A stretch of 64,000 bases of DNA from assembly GCA_018260475.1 (NCBI GenBank), contig JAGLBA010000003.1:62001-126000 (forward strand). Reading direction: 5' to 3'. Positions 10,345 to 18,940 of this stretch are shown here, one piece after another. Source of the stretch: Chryseobacterium sp. GTDB taxonomy: Bacteria > Bacteroidota > Bacteroidia > Flavobacteriales > Weeksellaceae. The translations under genes and the position numbers were made by a program. Positions within the stretch are counted from its first letter, which is position 1, and each line of letters begins with the position of its first letter. The notes under the pieces were generated by a model that saw only the letters and a list, made by a program, of their open reading frames with translations, did not search any database and was not told the DNA's origin.

Positions 10345-12078
10345 ATGACACAAAAGTGGATTTACAAGCCCGAACCTGACGAGGAAGTGGTGGACGCATT
10401 GAGCACATCGCTGGGGTTTGGCACTTTTGAATCCAAAATCCTCGTCCTCCGCGGCATAGATGAATATCAAAAAGCACGCGAATTTTTCAAGCCTACGCTC
10501 AACGATATTCATAATCCGTTCCTCATGGCGGATATGCAAAAAGCCGTGGAACGAATAGCCACCGCGATAGAAAACGGCGAAAAAATCATGGTGTATGGCG
10601 ATTATGATGTGGATGGTACCACCGCCGTTGCGCTGATGTACCTTTACCTTTCAAAAATCGTTCAGAAAAAATACCTTGATTATTACATCCCCGACCGCAA
10701 TGGCGAAGGCTACGGCATTTCCAACGAAGGGATTCATTTTGCTAAAGAAAACGGATTTACCTTGATAATCGTATTAGATTGCGGGATTAAGGCTTTAGAT
10801 AAAATAGAGTACGCTAATAATTTTGGGATAGATTTTATCATTTGCGACCACCATTTACCTGGTGAAAATATCCCTGCCGCCGTGGCGGTTTTGGATCCGA
10901 AACGGAAGGATTGCCGTTATCCTTTCAAGGAACTTTCTGGCTGCGGGGTAGGCTTTAAACTTTGCCAAGGCCTCAATACCATTTATAAAATTCCCGAATC
11001 CGAACTTTTCGAACTGACGGATTTGCTTGCGATTTCCATCGCAGCTGATATTGTTTCGATGACGGGTGAAAACCGTGTTTTGGCAAAATTGGGACTGAAA
11101 TATTTGCGGAAAACAAGAAATTTAGGATTAAGACTTCTGATTCCCGAAGATAAGATTTCGACCTTTGAAATCTCCAATATTGTTTTTGAAATCGCCCCAA
11201 AAATCAATGCTGCCGGACGAATTTCCCACGGAAAAGCCGCCGTGGAATTGATGGTTTCCGACAATCTCCGGCACGCACATCAAATCGTAAACGAAATCGT
11301 GGATCTGAACGATTCTCGCCGCGAAATGGATATGAGCAGCACCTCAGAAGCCATTCAGCAGGTGGTAGATACGGGGCAGGTGGAAAATTACTCCATCGTA
11401 GTATACGGTCCCGATTGGAACAAGGGTGTTATTGGGATTGTGGCCAGCCGTCTCACCGAAACTTACTACAAACCTACGCTGGTTTTTACAGATGGAAATC
11501 CTGGAGAAATGGTGGCATCGGCAAGATCGGTCGCTGATTTTGATGTGCATGATGCGCTGGAAAAATGCTCGGAATATTTTTTGAAATTTGGTGGCCACCC
11601 CGCTGCGGCAGGGCTATCTATGGAAAAGTCTAAGTTTGAGGAATTCAAAATAAAATTTGAAAAAGTCGTTTCCGAAAAAATAAATCAACACCAGCAGGAG
11701 CCTTCCATCGCGATAGATGCCACGGTAGAAATTGAAGATTTGAACAAGGATTTCTTCAACTTTCATAGAAAACTAGCGCCTTTCGGCCCGAATAATATGA
11801 AGCCAGTCTTGGTTTTAAAAAATCAAAAAGTGGCAGGCTATGTGAAACAGATGGGCAAGGACGGCAACCATATTAAATTCTACATCACCAATACTTCCAC
11901 CGGTAGAAATGTGGAATGCATAGGCTTTAAACTCGGGAAACATCTGGAGGAATTCAAAGAAAAGCGTTTCGATATCGCCTTTACGGTAGAGGAAAATCAT
12001 TGGAAAGGAAATGTAACTTATTTTTTGAATTTGAGAGATGTGAGGTTTAGAGAGAAAGAATTAAATATTAGGGAATAG
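10345..12078 (+). CDS. recJ: Single-stranded-DNA-specific exonuclease RecJ
   Basis: RecJ (577 residues) degrades single-stranded DNA 5' to 3' in recombination and mismatch repair. The DHH domain shows the metal-binding motifs VYGDYDVDGTTA (about 79-90), VLDCG (about 147) and the CDHHLPGE motif (about 168). DHHA1 is marked by GRISHGKAA and GGHPAAAGLSM. A C-terminal OB-type region ends the protein. The start MTQKWIYKPEPDEE is the usual N-terminus. The gene appears to have no 5' leader. Confidence 0.96.
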   Translation: MTQKWIYKPEPDEEVVDALSTSLGFGTFESKILVLRGIDEYQKAREFFKPTLNDIHNPFLMADMQKAVERIATAIENGEKIMVYGDYDVDGTTAVALMYLYLSKIVQKKYLDYYIPDRNGEGYGISNEGIHFAKENGFTLIIVLDCGIKALDKIEYANNFGIDFIICDHHLPGENIPAAVAVLDPKRKDCRYPFKELSGCGVGFKLCQGLNTIYKIPESELFELTDLLAISIAADIVSMTGENRVLAKLGLKYLRKTRNLGLRLLIPEDKISTFEISNIVFEIAPKINAAGRISHGKAAVELMVSDNLRHAHQIVNEIVDLNDSRREMDMSSTSEAIQQVVDTGQVENYSIVVYGPDWNKGVIGIVASRLTETYYKPTLVFTDGNPGEMVASARSVADFDVHDALEKCSEYFLKFGGHPAAAGLSMEKSKFEEFKIKFEKVVSEKINQHQQEPSIAIDATVEIEDLNKDFFNFHRKLAPFGPNNMKPVLVLKNQKVAGYVKQMGKDGNHIKFYITNTSTGRNVECIGFKLGKHLEEFKEKRFDIAFTVEENHWKGNVTYFLNLRDVRFREKELNIRE

Positions 12079-12203
12079 AGAAATACGGGTAGCATTGTAT
12101 AGTTATTGGTTCGGAAAGGTAATCAAACATTCTAAAATGGTATATGCGCTCATTTCATCGGTCAGCAAATTAAGCTCAATATTCTAAATCCTAATCCATA
12201 AAA

Positions 12204-12779
12204 ATGAAAACCGGACTTTTTTTCGGGTCTTTTAACCCAATACATATCGGACATTTGATTTTGGCCAATTATATTCTGGAAAATTCGGATATGGAAGAAC
12301 TATGGTTTGTGGTGAGTCCGCATAATCCGTTTAAGGAGAAGAAATCTTTGTTGAACGACCACAACAGGCTGGAAATGGTAAACCTCGCCGTGAAAAACTA
12401 CCCCAAAATGCGCAGTTCCAATGTAGAATTTGGCCTGCCACATCCCTCCTACACAATCGACACTTTAGCGTACTTGAAAGAAAAATATCCGAATCATATA
12501 TTTTCCGTCATCATGGGGGAGGATAACCTGAAAAGTTTACCGAAGTGGAAGAACTATGAAACTTTGATAAAGAACCACCAGATCATCGTTTATCCACGAT
12601 TGAGCGAGGGGAAGGCCGAATTGGTTTTGAAACATGAGAACATCCATCTGGTGCATGCTCCGGTGATAGAACTTTCCGCTACTCAGATTCGCGCCATGAT
12701 AAAGGAGAACAAAAATGTACGCCCCATGCTCCCTCCGGAAGTCTTCGATTATTTGGACGGCTCCAGTTTTTATAGATAG
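12204..12779 (+). CDS. nadD: Nicotinate-nucleotide adenylyltransferase
   Basis: NadD (191 residues) makes deamido-NAD from nicotinate mononucleotide and ATP. The nucleotidyltransferase loop GSFNPIHIGHL (about 8-18) holds the HxGH motif. FSVIMGEDNL and the C-terminal SATQIR motif are also present. The length is normal. It follows recJ by 125 bases that carry no recognisable signal, so it may have its own promoter. Confidence 0.95.
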   Translation: MKTGLFFGSFNPIHIGHLILANYILENSDMEELWFVVSPHNPFKEKKSLLNDHNRLEMVNLAVKNYPKMRSSNVEFGLPHPSYTIDTLAYLKEKYPNHIFSVIMGEDNLKSLPKWKNYETLIKNHQIIVYPRLSEGKAELVLKHENIHLVHAPVIELSATQIRAMIKENKNVRPMLPPEVFDYLDGSSFYR

Positions 12780-12817
12780 AAACCCCAAATTTACAGTGGG
12801 TACTTTAAACAGTTACA

Positions 12818-13168
12818 ATGAACTACTTAAATCGTTTTTTCAGCAAATATCCCGAAGGAAAAATCATAAAATGGTTTAAGAAAGTATGCCTGTTGGAAGC
12901 AATTTCCTGGGCACTCCTATTTACTGCCATGATCTGGATCCGCTACCAGCGCGAGGAATTACTGCCCACCATCTACATCATCATTATAGGAAATTTGCAC
13001 GGTCTCTTTTTCACGCTCTATCTCTTGTTGTTGCTGCCGGCAAGGAAAATCTTCAAATGGGACGATGAGGATTTCGTTTTTGCGCTATTATCAGCGTTCT
13101 TCCCGTTTGCCACGATTTGGGTGGACAAGAAACTGGCACAGAAAGACAGAAATAACGATACGCTATAG
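12818..13168 (+). CDS. DUF3817 domain-containing membrane protein
   Basis: A 116-residue protein with three membrane segments (about 22-42, 52-75, 83-103). The conserved DUF3817 features are LLEAISW near the start and GNLHGLFFTLYL in the middle. No function is known for this family. It lies 38 bases after nadD on the same strand and could be co-transcribed. Confidence 0.82.
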   Translation: MNYLNRFFSKYPEGKIIKWFKKVCLLEAISWALLFTAMIWIRYQREELLPTIYIIIIGNLHGLFFTLYLLLLLPARKIFKWDDEDFVFALLSAFFPFATIWVDKKLAQKDRNNDTL

Positions 13169-13194
13169 ACAGCCCGCACAATATCTATTACTAC

Positions 13195-13371
13195 ATCTTT
13201 TTCAGGGGCGTGCCCCCTCCTCAGTCACTTTGATCGCGATTTCGCGATCTCCGTTCCCTCGTTTGGGTCGGGCTGTTCAGGGCTCCGCTTCGCTCCGGTG
13301 CGTTGCACTGCTCCCTTCGGTCGCACCCTTCCCATCCCTCACGCAACATTGCGTAAAAAGCATTCGTCTAA
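13195..13371 (+). repeat. GC-rich structured intergenic repeat, copy A (divergent variant)
   Basis: A GC-rich island in AT-rich DNA packed with small palindromes: GGGGC-GT-GCCCC at 13205-13216, GATCGCGA-TT-TCGCGATC at 13232-13249, and a GGTGCG...CGCACC pairing further on. It carries CCCTTCGGTCG, a core also present in copies near 41.1 and 55.3 kb, and begins with ATCTTTTT as they do. The relation to the other copies is looser than theirs to each other. Confidence 0.6.
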
Positions 13372-13527
13372 ATAATTTTTAACTGATGGAATGTGCAAAT
13401 GCATGTTTCCAAAGTTTAATATTTGGTAAAGTCATCCATTTAGAAAGCAGTGGTTAAAATTATGTATTTTTTTTACATTGATTATCAATTAGTTAATGCC
13501 TAAATTAAATTTATTTGCTACTTTGTA

Positions 13528-13559
13528 TTGCATAGATATAAAACATTTATATATCTTTG
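13528..13559 (+). promoter_or_regulatory. Promoter of the outer-membrane barrel gene
   Basis: TTG (-33) at 13528-13530 and TATCTTTG (-7) at 13552-13559 with a 21-base spacer. The predicted start leaves a leader of roughly 135 bases before ATG 13702, most of which is taken up by a hairpin. Confidence 0.65.
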
Positions 13560-13607
13560 CAATAGAAATTAATAACAAACCAAAACAACCTTGCTAATTT
13601 AAATCAC

Positions 13608-13677
13608 AAAGAAAGTCGCGCACACCAAATCACTTTAATTTTTCATTTAAACCAATCACCACCGCGCGGCTTTCTTT
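13608..13677 (+). promoter_or_regulatory. Long leader hairpin with a G-free loop
   Basis: The arms at 13608-13621 (AAAGAAAGTCGCGC) and 13664-13677 (GCGCGGCTTTCTTT) pair over 14 bases with a single G-U wobble. The 42-base loop between them contains no G at all. It lies between the promoter and the start codon of the outer-membrane gene, ending 24 bases before ATG. It could be an attenuator, a protein or sRNA target, or a Rho-loading site; none is proven. Confidence 0.55.
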
Positions 13678-13701
13678 TATTAAAACCAAAAAAACTTTAT
13701 C

Positions 13702-15915
13702 ATGAAAAAATTAATTCTCTCTGCCGCATTGCTTTCCGGGACTTTAATATTTGCTCAGGAAACTCCGAAAAAAGATTCTGTGAAAACTTCTGAAATAAAA
13801 GAAGTGAGTATAACGAAAAAAGTTTTTCAGAAAAAAGCCGACCGCATGATTTATGATGTAGCTGCATCTCCCGCCACAAAGGGAAACACGGCATTTGACC
13901 TATTGAAAGAGACGCCAACAGTAACCACCTCTGATGACAAGGAGTTCAAAATTCTAGGAAAATCGGACGTGGTGGTTTACATCAACGGGCGGAAAAGCAA
14001 CATGAATGCGGAAGCATTGCTTTCTATGTTGAAAAGTACGGTCTCGGAAAATATCTCTAGAATCGAGGTGATTTCGGTGCCTGGGAGTGAATTTGATGTA
14101 CCGGGAAATACGGGAATCATCAACATTGTGATGAAAAAGAAAACCACCGATGGCTACAACGGCACGCTGAAAATGGCGACCGCAATTGATAAATTTGTAA
14201 ACCCGTCTTCCAGTGCAAGTCTTAATTTTAGAAAAAATAAAATCGGTGGAACTATCGGCGGTGGCTATAGTGAGTATAAAAAATTTCAAGGTTTACGACT
14301 TGAGAACGGTAGCGCGGAGAAAAAAAACATATCAAAGGGCCAAATGACAAACCCAGGAAATGATATTGATTTAAATTTAGGATTAGATTACGATATTAAT
14401 GATAAAAATTACCTCGGATGGACGCTGAATTCCAATGCTAACAACAGTATCAGATCCACTCAGGAATATTTGAATGAAAGTTTTGAAAAAAATCTCTTAT
14501 TGAGCCAAAGTACCATGCGTACAGTTGGAAACGACCGCAGTAGATCGGTGTCAACAGCATTAAACTATGATCATTCTTTGGACAAAGCCGGCAGCAAAAT
14601 CAAACTGAACGCCGCATATCTTTACTTCAAAAAAGATCAGGAAGATTTATCCAGAAACTATGATTTTGGCGGTACACTTCCAGTTTCTGGGTTCAACCAA
14701 TATACGCCGCAAAACATTCACAACATCTCTGCGCAGGCAGATTTTATTAAAAAATTCAAGGACGAAAGTACATTCTCTGCCGGAGGTAATTTTAGTAATA
14801 CCAAAACCGATAACGATGCCTATTTTGAACAGGGCGATGGATATAGTTTCGCCAAAAACTCAAACTTGAGCAATCATTTTGTTTACAGCGAAAACATCGG
14901 CGCCATCTATGCCAATTATGAGAGAAATTTTGGCAAAAAACTATCTGCAAAAGGAGGAATCCGTTACGAAATCACGGCTGTGAAAGGTGATATTTTGGAC
15001 AAGCCAGATCCGATATACCATTTCACAAAAAATTATGGAAATATTTTACCGTTTGCCAACTTGAACTACGCCATCAATGAAAATAACGCATTGTCATATT
15101 CCTTTTCCAGTCGGGTGCATAGACCTTCTTTCTGGGAACTAAATCCAGCTAGAACTTACACGACACCAACGAATTATATCCAAAACAACCCTTTTGTATT
15201 GCCAGCTAAAATTTACAGCCACGAGTTGCAATACATGTATAAAAATGCCTATTTCCTGACTCTGGGCGCTACCCAAATGAACGATGCCTCTACACAAATT
15301 CCATTGCAAAAAACAAATGCCAAAGGCGAAGTGGAATTGCGCTATCTGCGAACAAATTACGGCTCGCAAGACAGTTATTCCGCTACTTTGGGAATGCAGA
15401 AAAGTTTCTTCAAAGGACGGTGGAATGCGGGTTACAGCGTGACCGGAGTTTACACCAAGTTTCAGGGAAGTGTGGATACAGATCCGCTGACCGGCGAGAA
15501 ATTCGACGCCTATATCGTAGATCGTAAGACGAACTTTATCATGTTGAATGCTAATAACCAAATCGGTTTAGACCAACAGAAAACTTGGTGGCTCGGTGTG
15601 GATTATTTTTATTTGACATCACAAAAAATTGAATTAGGCACGCTCCCAAACTTGCAATCCCTGAATCTATGATTAAAGAAAAACTGGGAAAACTGGACCT
15701 TCAAAGGAGAGGTGAAAGATGTTTTTAATACCCGCAGTAACCTGTCGATTTTGAATGAACAACCCAACGGTTACTTTAGCAATGTTTACCTAAGAGATTA
15801 TTCCAGAAATTACAGCGTATCGCTCACTTACAATTTTGGAAATTCGAAAATCAAAAAAGTACGCCGGGGAGATAGCGCAAACGATGCCATCAAAAGCCGC
15901 TTAGGAGGAAAGTAA
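13702..15915 (+). pseudogene. Outer membrane beta-barrel family protein, interrupted by an in-frame TGA
   Basis: An outer-membrane barrel protein of the PF14905 type (TonB-receptor-like), 737 residues if read through. The signal peptide ends near residue 18 (LIFAQ). A plug-like domain spans about 25-145 (VVVYINGRKSN, GIINIVMKKK), then barrel strands follow. TGA at 15670-15672 stops the frame after residue 656, but the same frame continues without further stops to TAA 15913-15915 with family-like sequence (KKNWENWTF, KDVFNTRSNL, a last strand YSVSLTYNFG). A single change from GGA (Gly) would create this TGA. The truncated protein would lack its last barrel strands and C-terminal signal and is probably non-functional. 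The N-terminal carboxypeptidase-regulatory domain common in the family is absent. Confidence 0.85.
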
Positions 15916-15934
15916 AATTCTTTTTCGACAAAGA

Positions 15935-15963
15935 AAAATCACCGTGAAGCGGTGATTTTTTTG
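15935..15963 (+). terminator. Terminator after the outer-membrane barrel gene
   Basis: Arms AAAATCACCG and CGGTGATTTT form a perfect 10-bp stem with a 5-base loop and a T-run. An A-run on the left lets it work for the convergent DUF2752 gene too. Confidence 0.9.
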
Positions 15964-15989
15964 TTGTAAACAGTTTAGAAATGCATATT

Positions 15990-16409
15990 TTACAGAGCAA
16001 ACTTTGGCGGTCTTAAAAAGTTTAAGCCTTCTAAAGGTACATTCCTTAATATAAAATAACAAACCAAGATTAAGAAAAGTAATAACAAGAAAGTTCGGTT
16101 TTCCATAAATCTAATTTGCCAGCGCCTACCTGTAATCCATTCGTAAAGCGATTGCAAAACCAGTAGAAAAAGGAGTGGAAATAAAACCACAGCTAAAGGA
16201 TTATAACGGAACGCTTTAGCGATTTCAAAATGTAACAGGTAATGAAATGCCCGTTGAGAACCACAGCCAGGACAGTAGATGCCAAATATTGTATAAGTAG
16301 GGCAGGACGGGAAGAAACTATTTTGGGTTGCGGGATTGTAGGCGTAATATGCCCAGCACAACAACCCAAAAAAGGTGAAAAGCAGGATTATTACTGCTAT
16401 CTTTTTCAA
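15990..16409 (-). CDS. DUF2752 domain-containing membrane protein
   Basis: A 139-residue protein with three membrane segments (about 1-20, 70-92, 108-126). The diagnostic DUF2752 block is CPTYTIFGIYCPGCGSQRA (about 38-56), with a CxxxxxxxxxxCPGCG cysteine pattern that may bind metal, followed by HYLLHFEIAKAFRYNP. Function unknown. It begins one base after the stop of the dispanin-like gene, a pairing that is frequent in Bacteroidota. Confidence 0.88.
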   Translation of the reverse strand: MKKIAVIILLFTFFGLLCWAYYAYNPATQNSFFPSCPTYTIFGIYCPGCGSQRAFHYLLHFEIAKAFRYNPLAVVLFPLLFLLVLQSLYEWITGRRWQIRFMENRTFLLLLFLILVCYFILRNVPLEGLNFLRPPKFAL

Positions 16410-16410
16410 A

Positions 16411-16722
16411 TTAATTTGTGGCAGCCCCTAAAAGCGCTAATCCACCAAAAGCAAAAACATAAAGTAATACGATAATAATAGATGCAATCGCGCCATAGAT
16501 GCTCCACTTCTTTGCCTCCTCTGCTGATGCAATTGCTCCTGCCTTGTCCCCATTTGCCCATTTAGTGTTTACTTCGGAAGATTTTATGATTGCATAAATA
16601 CCCGTTGGCAGGCAGCATAAAACCGTAGATAAGATTGCCCATACCAGATTATTGTTCGGTGGTACATCCGCTGAATTTTGAAAATTGTTAGCAAGGTTTT
16701 GATTGTAGTTTTCCATAGTCAT
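16411..16722 (-). CDS. CD225/dispanin family membrane protein
   Basis: A 103-residue protein. After a polar, Asn-rich N-terminus come two membrane helices (about 27-48 and 74-98) with the CD225 pattern: WAILSTVLCCLPTGIYAIIKS and the intervening VNTKWANGDKAGAIASAEEAKKW. The double Cys in the first helix resembles the palmitoylation-type motif of eukaryotic IFITM proteins, but no such role is shown in bacteria. A second ATG at 16716 is an alternative start. It forms a two-gene unit with the DUF2752 gene. Confidence 0.87.
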   Translation of the reverse strand: MTMENYNQNLANNFQNSADVPPNNNLVWAILSTVLCCLPTGIYAIIKSSEVNTKWANGDKAGAIASAEEAKKWSIYGAIASIIIVLLYVFAFGGLALLGAATN

Positions 16723-16760
16723 TTACTGTTTTCAAAAATATAAAAAATTGGTTATAAAAT

Positions 16761-17684
16761 CTATTTCTTTGGCAAAAATATCTCCGCCAACATACATCTT
16801 GCGCTGCCACCACCGTTGGTTTCTATTGTGTTCAGGTCGGAATAGATGATCTCGCTGTATTTTTCGATGGCTGAAATTTGCTCTGGTGTCAAAGATTTAT
16901 AGGCTGTTTCGCTCATCACGAGAAATTTTTCGCCTGTCTTATTTTTAACTTGGAGCATATTTCCAGCGAACTGCTGCATTTGCGCTTCGCTGATTTCTAT
17001 AATCTCTTTTCCACTATTTTTAATCGTTTCGATTACCGTTTCGCGTTCAGTTTTGTCATCAATACAATCTAGGCAAATCACCACAAAGCGGTCTGCAACG
17101 CACATCATCACATTGGTGTGATAGATCGGCAATCTTTCCGTACCGGCCGTCTGGTAACTGTGGAAAACCACGGCTTCGTAACCTATTTTTTCGCAAAAAT
17201 CGCGGAACAATTTTTCATCTAATCGCAGAGAAACCGATCCATAAGCAATCTTATTGTCGTGGTCAAAAATCATACTTCCCGTGCCTTCCAAAAATTTTTC
17301 TTCTTGCTCAGAACCGGAAAGGTCTTCAATGGTTTTGATGTCATAACCTTTCGCCACTACTTCATCCAAAATCTCTTTGCGGCGTTCTACACGGCGATTT
17401 TGTGCAAACATAGGGTATAGAAACACACGGCCATCGGCTCCGAAACTCACCCAGTTATTTGGAAAAATGGAATCCGGTGTATGCGGGTCCAAAGTATCTT
17501 TCACAGTAATGACATTCACGCCTTTTGTCCGTAGTTTTTCAACGAAATTATTAAATTCTGACAATGCTTTTTCTTGGGTATCAGCATTTTGGGAATTGAC
17601 TTGGAAGTAATTGTTTTTGGCTGTCTCCGCATTGAATCCGAAAGCAATCGGCTCAATCATTAAAACGGTATCTGTATTCTGCAT
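16761..17684 (-). CDS. ctlX: Citrulline utilization hydrolase CtlX / arginine deiminase-related protein
   Basis: A 307-residue amidinotransferase-fold enzyme. CtlX proteins act in citrulline or arginine turnover; the exact substrate here is inferred. Motifs: VLMIEPIAFGFNAET at the start, DSIFPNNWVSF with the conserved Asn-Asn-Trp (about 70-80), LEGTGSMIFDH (about 134), a catalytic-type His in YHTNVMM (about 190), and the C-terminal ETNGGGSARCML with the catalytic Cys (about 298). A -7 box lies 20 bases upstream. Confidence 0.88.
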   Translation of the reverse strand: MQNTDTVLMIEPIAFGFNAETAKNNYFQVNSQNADTQEKALSEFNNFVEKLRTKGVNVITVKDTLDPHTPDSIFPNNWVSFGADGRVFLYPMFAQNRRVERRKEILDEVVAKGYDIKTIEDLSGSEQEEKFLEGTGSMIFDHDNKIAYGSVSLRLDEKLFRDFCEKIGYEAVVFHSYQTAGTERLPIYHTNVMMCVADRFVVICLDCIDDKTERETVIETIKNSGKEIIEISEAQMQQFAGNMLQVKNKTGEKFLVMSETAYKSLTPEQISAIEKYSEIIYSDLNTIETNGGGSARCMLAEIFLPKK

Positions 17685-17704
17685 TTTATTTTTAATAATT
17701 AATG

Positions 17705-17712
17705 CAAAAATA
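17705..17712 (-). promoter_or_regulatory. Bacteroidota -7 box for ctlX
   Basis: Reads TATTTTTG on the minus strand, 20 bases before the ctlX ATG. Confidence 0.5.
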
Positions 17713-17814
17713 ATTAAATTTAACGAAGAAAAATCATTTAAATAGTGGCTAGCGTGAAGAAGTAGCGCAGGAGCAACTCAATTGAAAGCTATTCTATCAA
17801 TATCAGCAATTATT

Positions 17815-18810
17815 TTAAGTTGGAATAATGGCTTTCTTAATAATCTCATAAGACCTTTTCCGTTTTTCGTGGTCGTAGATGTGGGAGGCCAGCATGAGTT
17901 CATTAACCATAAATCTTTCCTGAAATAATCGAAGATTTTGCGCTATAGTCGCTTCGCTGCCGATAAAGCTATACCTTAGTTTTTGTAAAATCCCGACTTT
18001 TTCTGCCGGATTCCAAAGTGCATCCATATTTTCAGTCGGGACGGAGAAAGGCTTGCGGTCGTTTCGTGCAATGTTCAGGAAAGCTTGATAGAGCGTGGTC
18101 GCGAGGAAATGCGCCTCTTCATCAGTCTCTGCTGCGATGCCATTTACGCAGGCGATGGTGTATGGCTTGGGGAATTTTTCCGACGGACGGTAATGGTCAT
18201 GGTAAATTTTAAAAGCCATTTCCAACATTTCGGGCGCAAAGTGTCCTGCAAAAGCGTATGGCAAGCCCATTTCGGCGGCAAGCCACGCACTGTCTGTACT
18301 GGAGCCGAGGATGTAAATCGGGATGTCGCTGCCTTCACCGGGGATGGCTCTCACCGGGCTGCTCGAATTTTCTTCGGAAAAATATTGTTGCAACTCGCGA
18401 ATCTGCCGTGGAAATTGCTCATTGATCGTTATTGGATTTCTCCCGAGTGCTTGTGCCGTCCGGCCGTCGGTTCCTGGGGCGCGACCAACGCCAAGGTCGA
18501 TTCTATTGGGATATAGGCTTTCCAAAGTCCCAAACTGTTCGGCGATGACGAGCGAAGAATGGTTGGGGAGCATCACGCCGCCTGATCCCACACGTATTTT
18601 TTCCGTACCACCCGCAATATATCCAATGAGTACGGAAGTTGCAGAACTTGCAATACTTGCCATATTGTGGTGCTCGGCAAGCCAGTATCTTTTGTAACCG
18701 AGATTTTCCGTGTGGCGGGCTAAATCCAGGCTTTCCTCAAAAGTGTTTTTTATAGTTTTCCCCTGCTTCACAGGTGCTAAATCCAAAACAGATAATGCTA
18801 AATTTTTCAT
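17815..18810 (-). CDS. LLM class flavin-dependent oxidoreductase
   Basis: A 331-residue TIM-barrel enzyme of the luciferase-like monooxygenase class that lacks the luciferase insert (the YhbW/MsnO8 type). It would use reduced FMN; the substrate is unknown. Features: LSVLDLAPV near the start, [14 protein letters not shown] (about 38-51), [22 protein letters not shown] (about 76-97), [13 protein letters not shown] (about 107-119) and [15 protein letters not shown] (about 170). The single gene is flanked by short AT-rich gaps with no clear signal. Confidence 0.92.
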   Translation of the reverse strand: MKNLALSVLDLAPVKQGKTIKNTFEESLDLARHTENLGYKRYWLAEHHNMASIASSATSVLIGYIAGGTEKIRVGSGGVMLPNHSSLVIAEQFGTLESLYPNRIDLGVGRAPGTDGRTAQALGRNPITINEQFPRQIRELQQYFSEENSSSPVRAIPGEGSDIPIYILGSSTDSAWLAAEMGLPYAFAGHFAPEMLEMAFKIYHDHYRPSEKFPKPYTIACVNGIAAETDEEAHFLATTLYQAFLNIARNDRKPFSVPTENMDALWNPAEKVGILQKLRYSFIGSEATIAQNLRLFQERFMVNELMLASHIYDHEKRKRSYEIIKKAIIPT

Positions 18811-18940
18811 TTTTCATTTTTTTGAAATCATTGTTTCACCAAATTGAGCGGTAGCGCGTTTGTAGGCCTTTAAGGCTAGATAGAATTTATAAATGACCTT
18901 AGTTCGGCGTTGCGATAAGCATTTCATCGCATAAAAAAGG

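Larger units (their letters stand above)
13169..13701 (+). other. 533-base non-coding stretch: GC-rich repeat, promoter and leader hairpin
   Basis: No credible gene. The left part holds a GC-rich structured repeat (13195-13371). The middle is AT-rich. The right part carries a promoter and an unusual hairpin before the broken outer-membrane gene. A 105-codon open frame across the repeat is low-complexity and not gene-like. Confidence 0.7.

Noticed and set aside
12079..12203. Possible small RNA between recJ and nadD
   Set aside because: No promoter box, hairpin or T-run is present.
13065..13382. A 105-codon open frame over the GC-rich repeat
   Set aside because: It is Arg/Ser/Pro low-complexity sequence from the palindromic repeat and overlaps the DUF3817 gene.
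18811..18940. Intergenic stretch with short palindromes before the LLM gene
   Set aside because: Neither a clear terminator with T-run nor a gene fragment could be supported on either strand.
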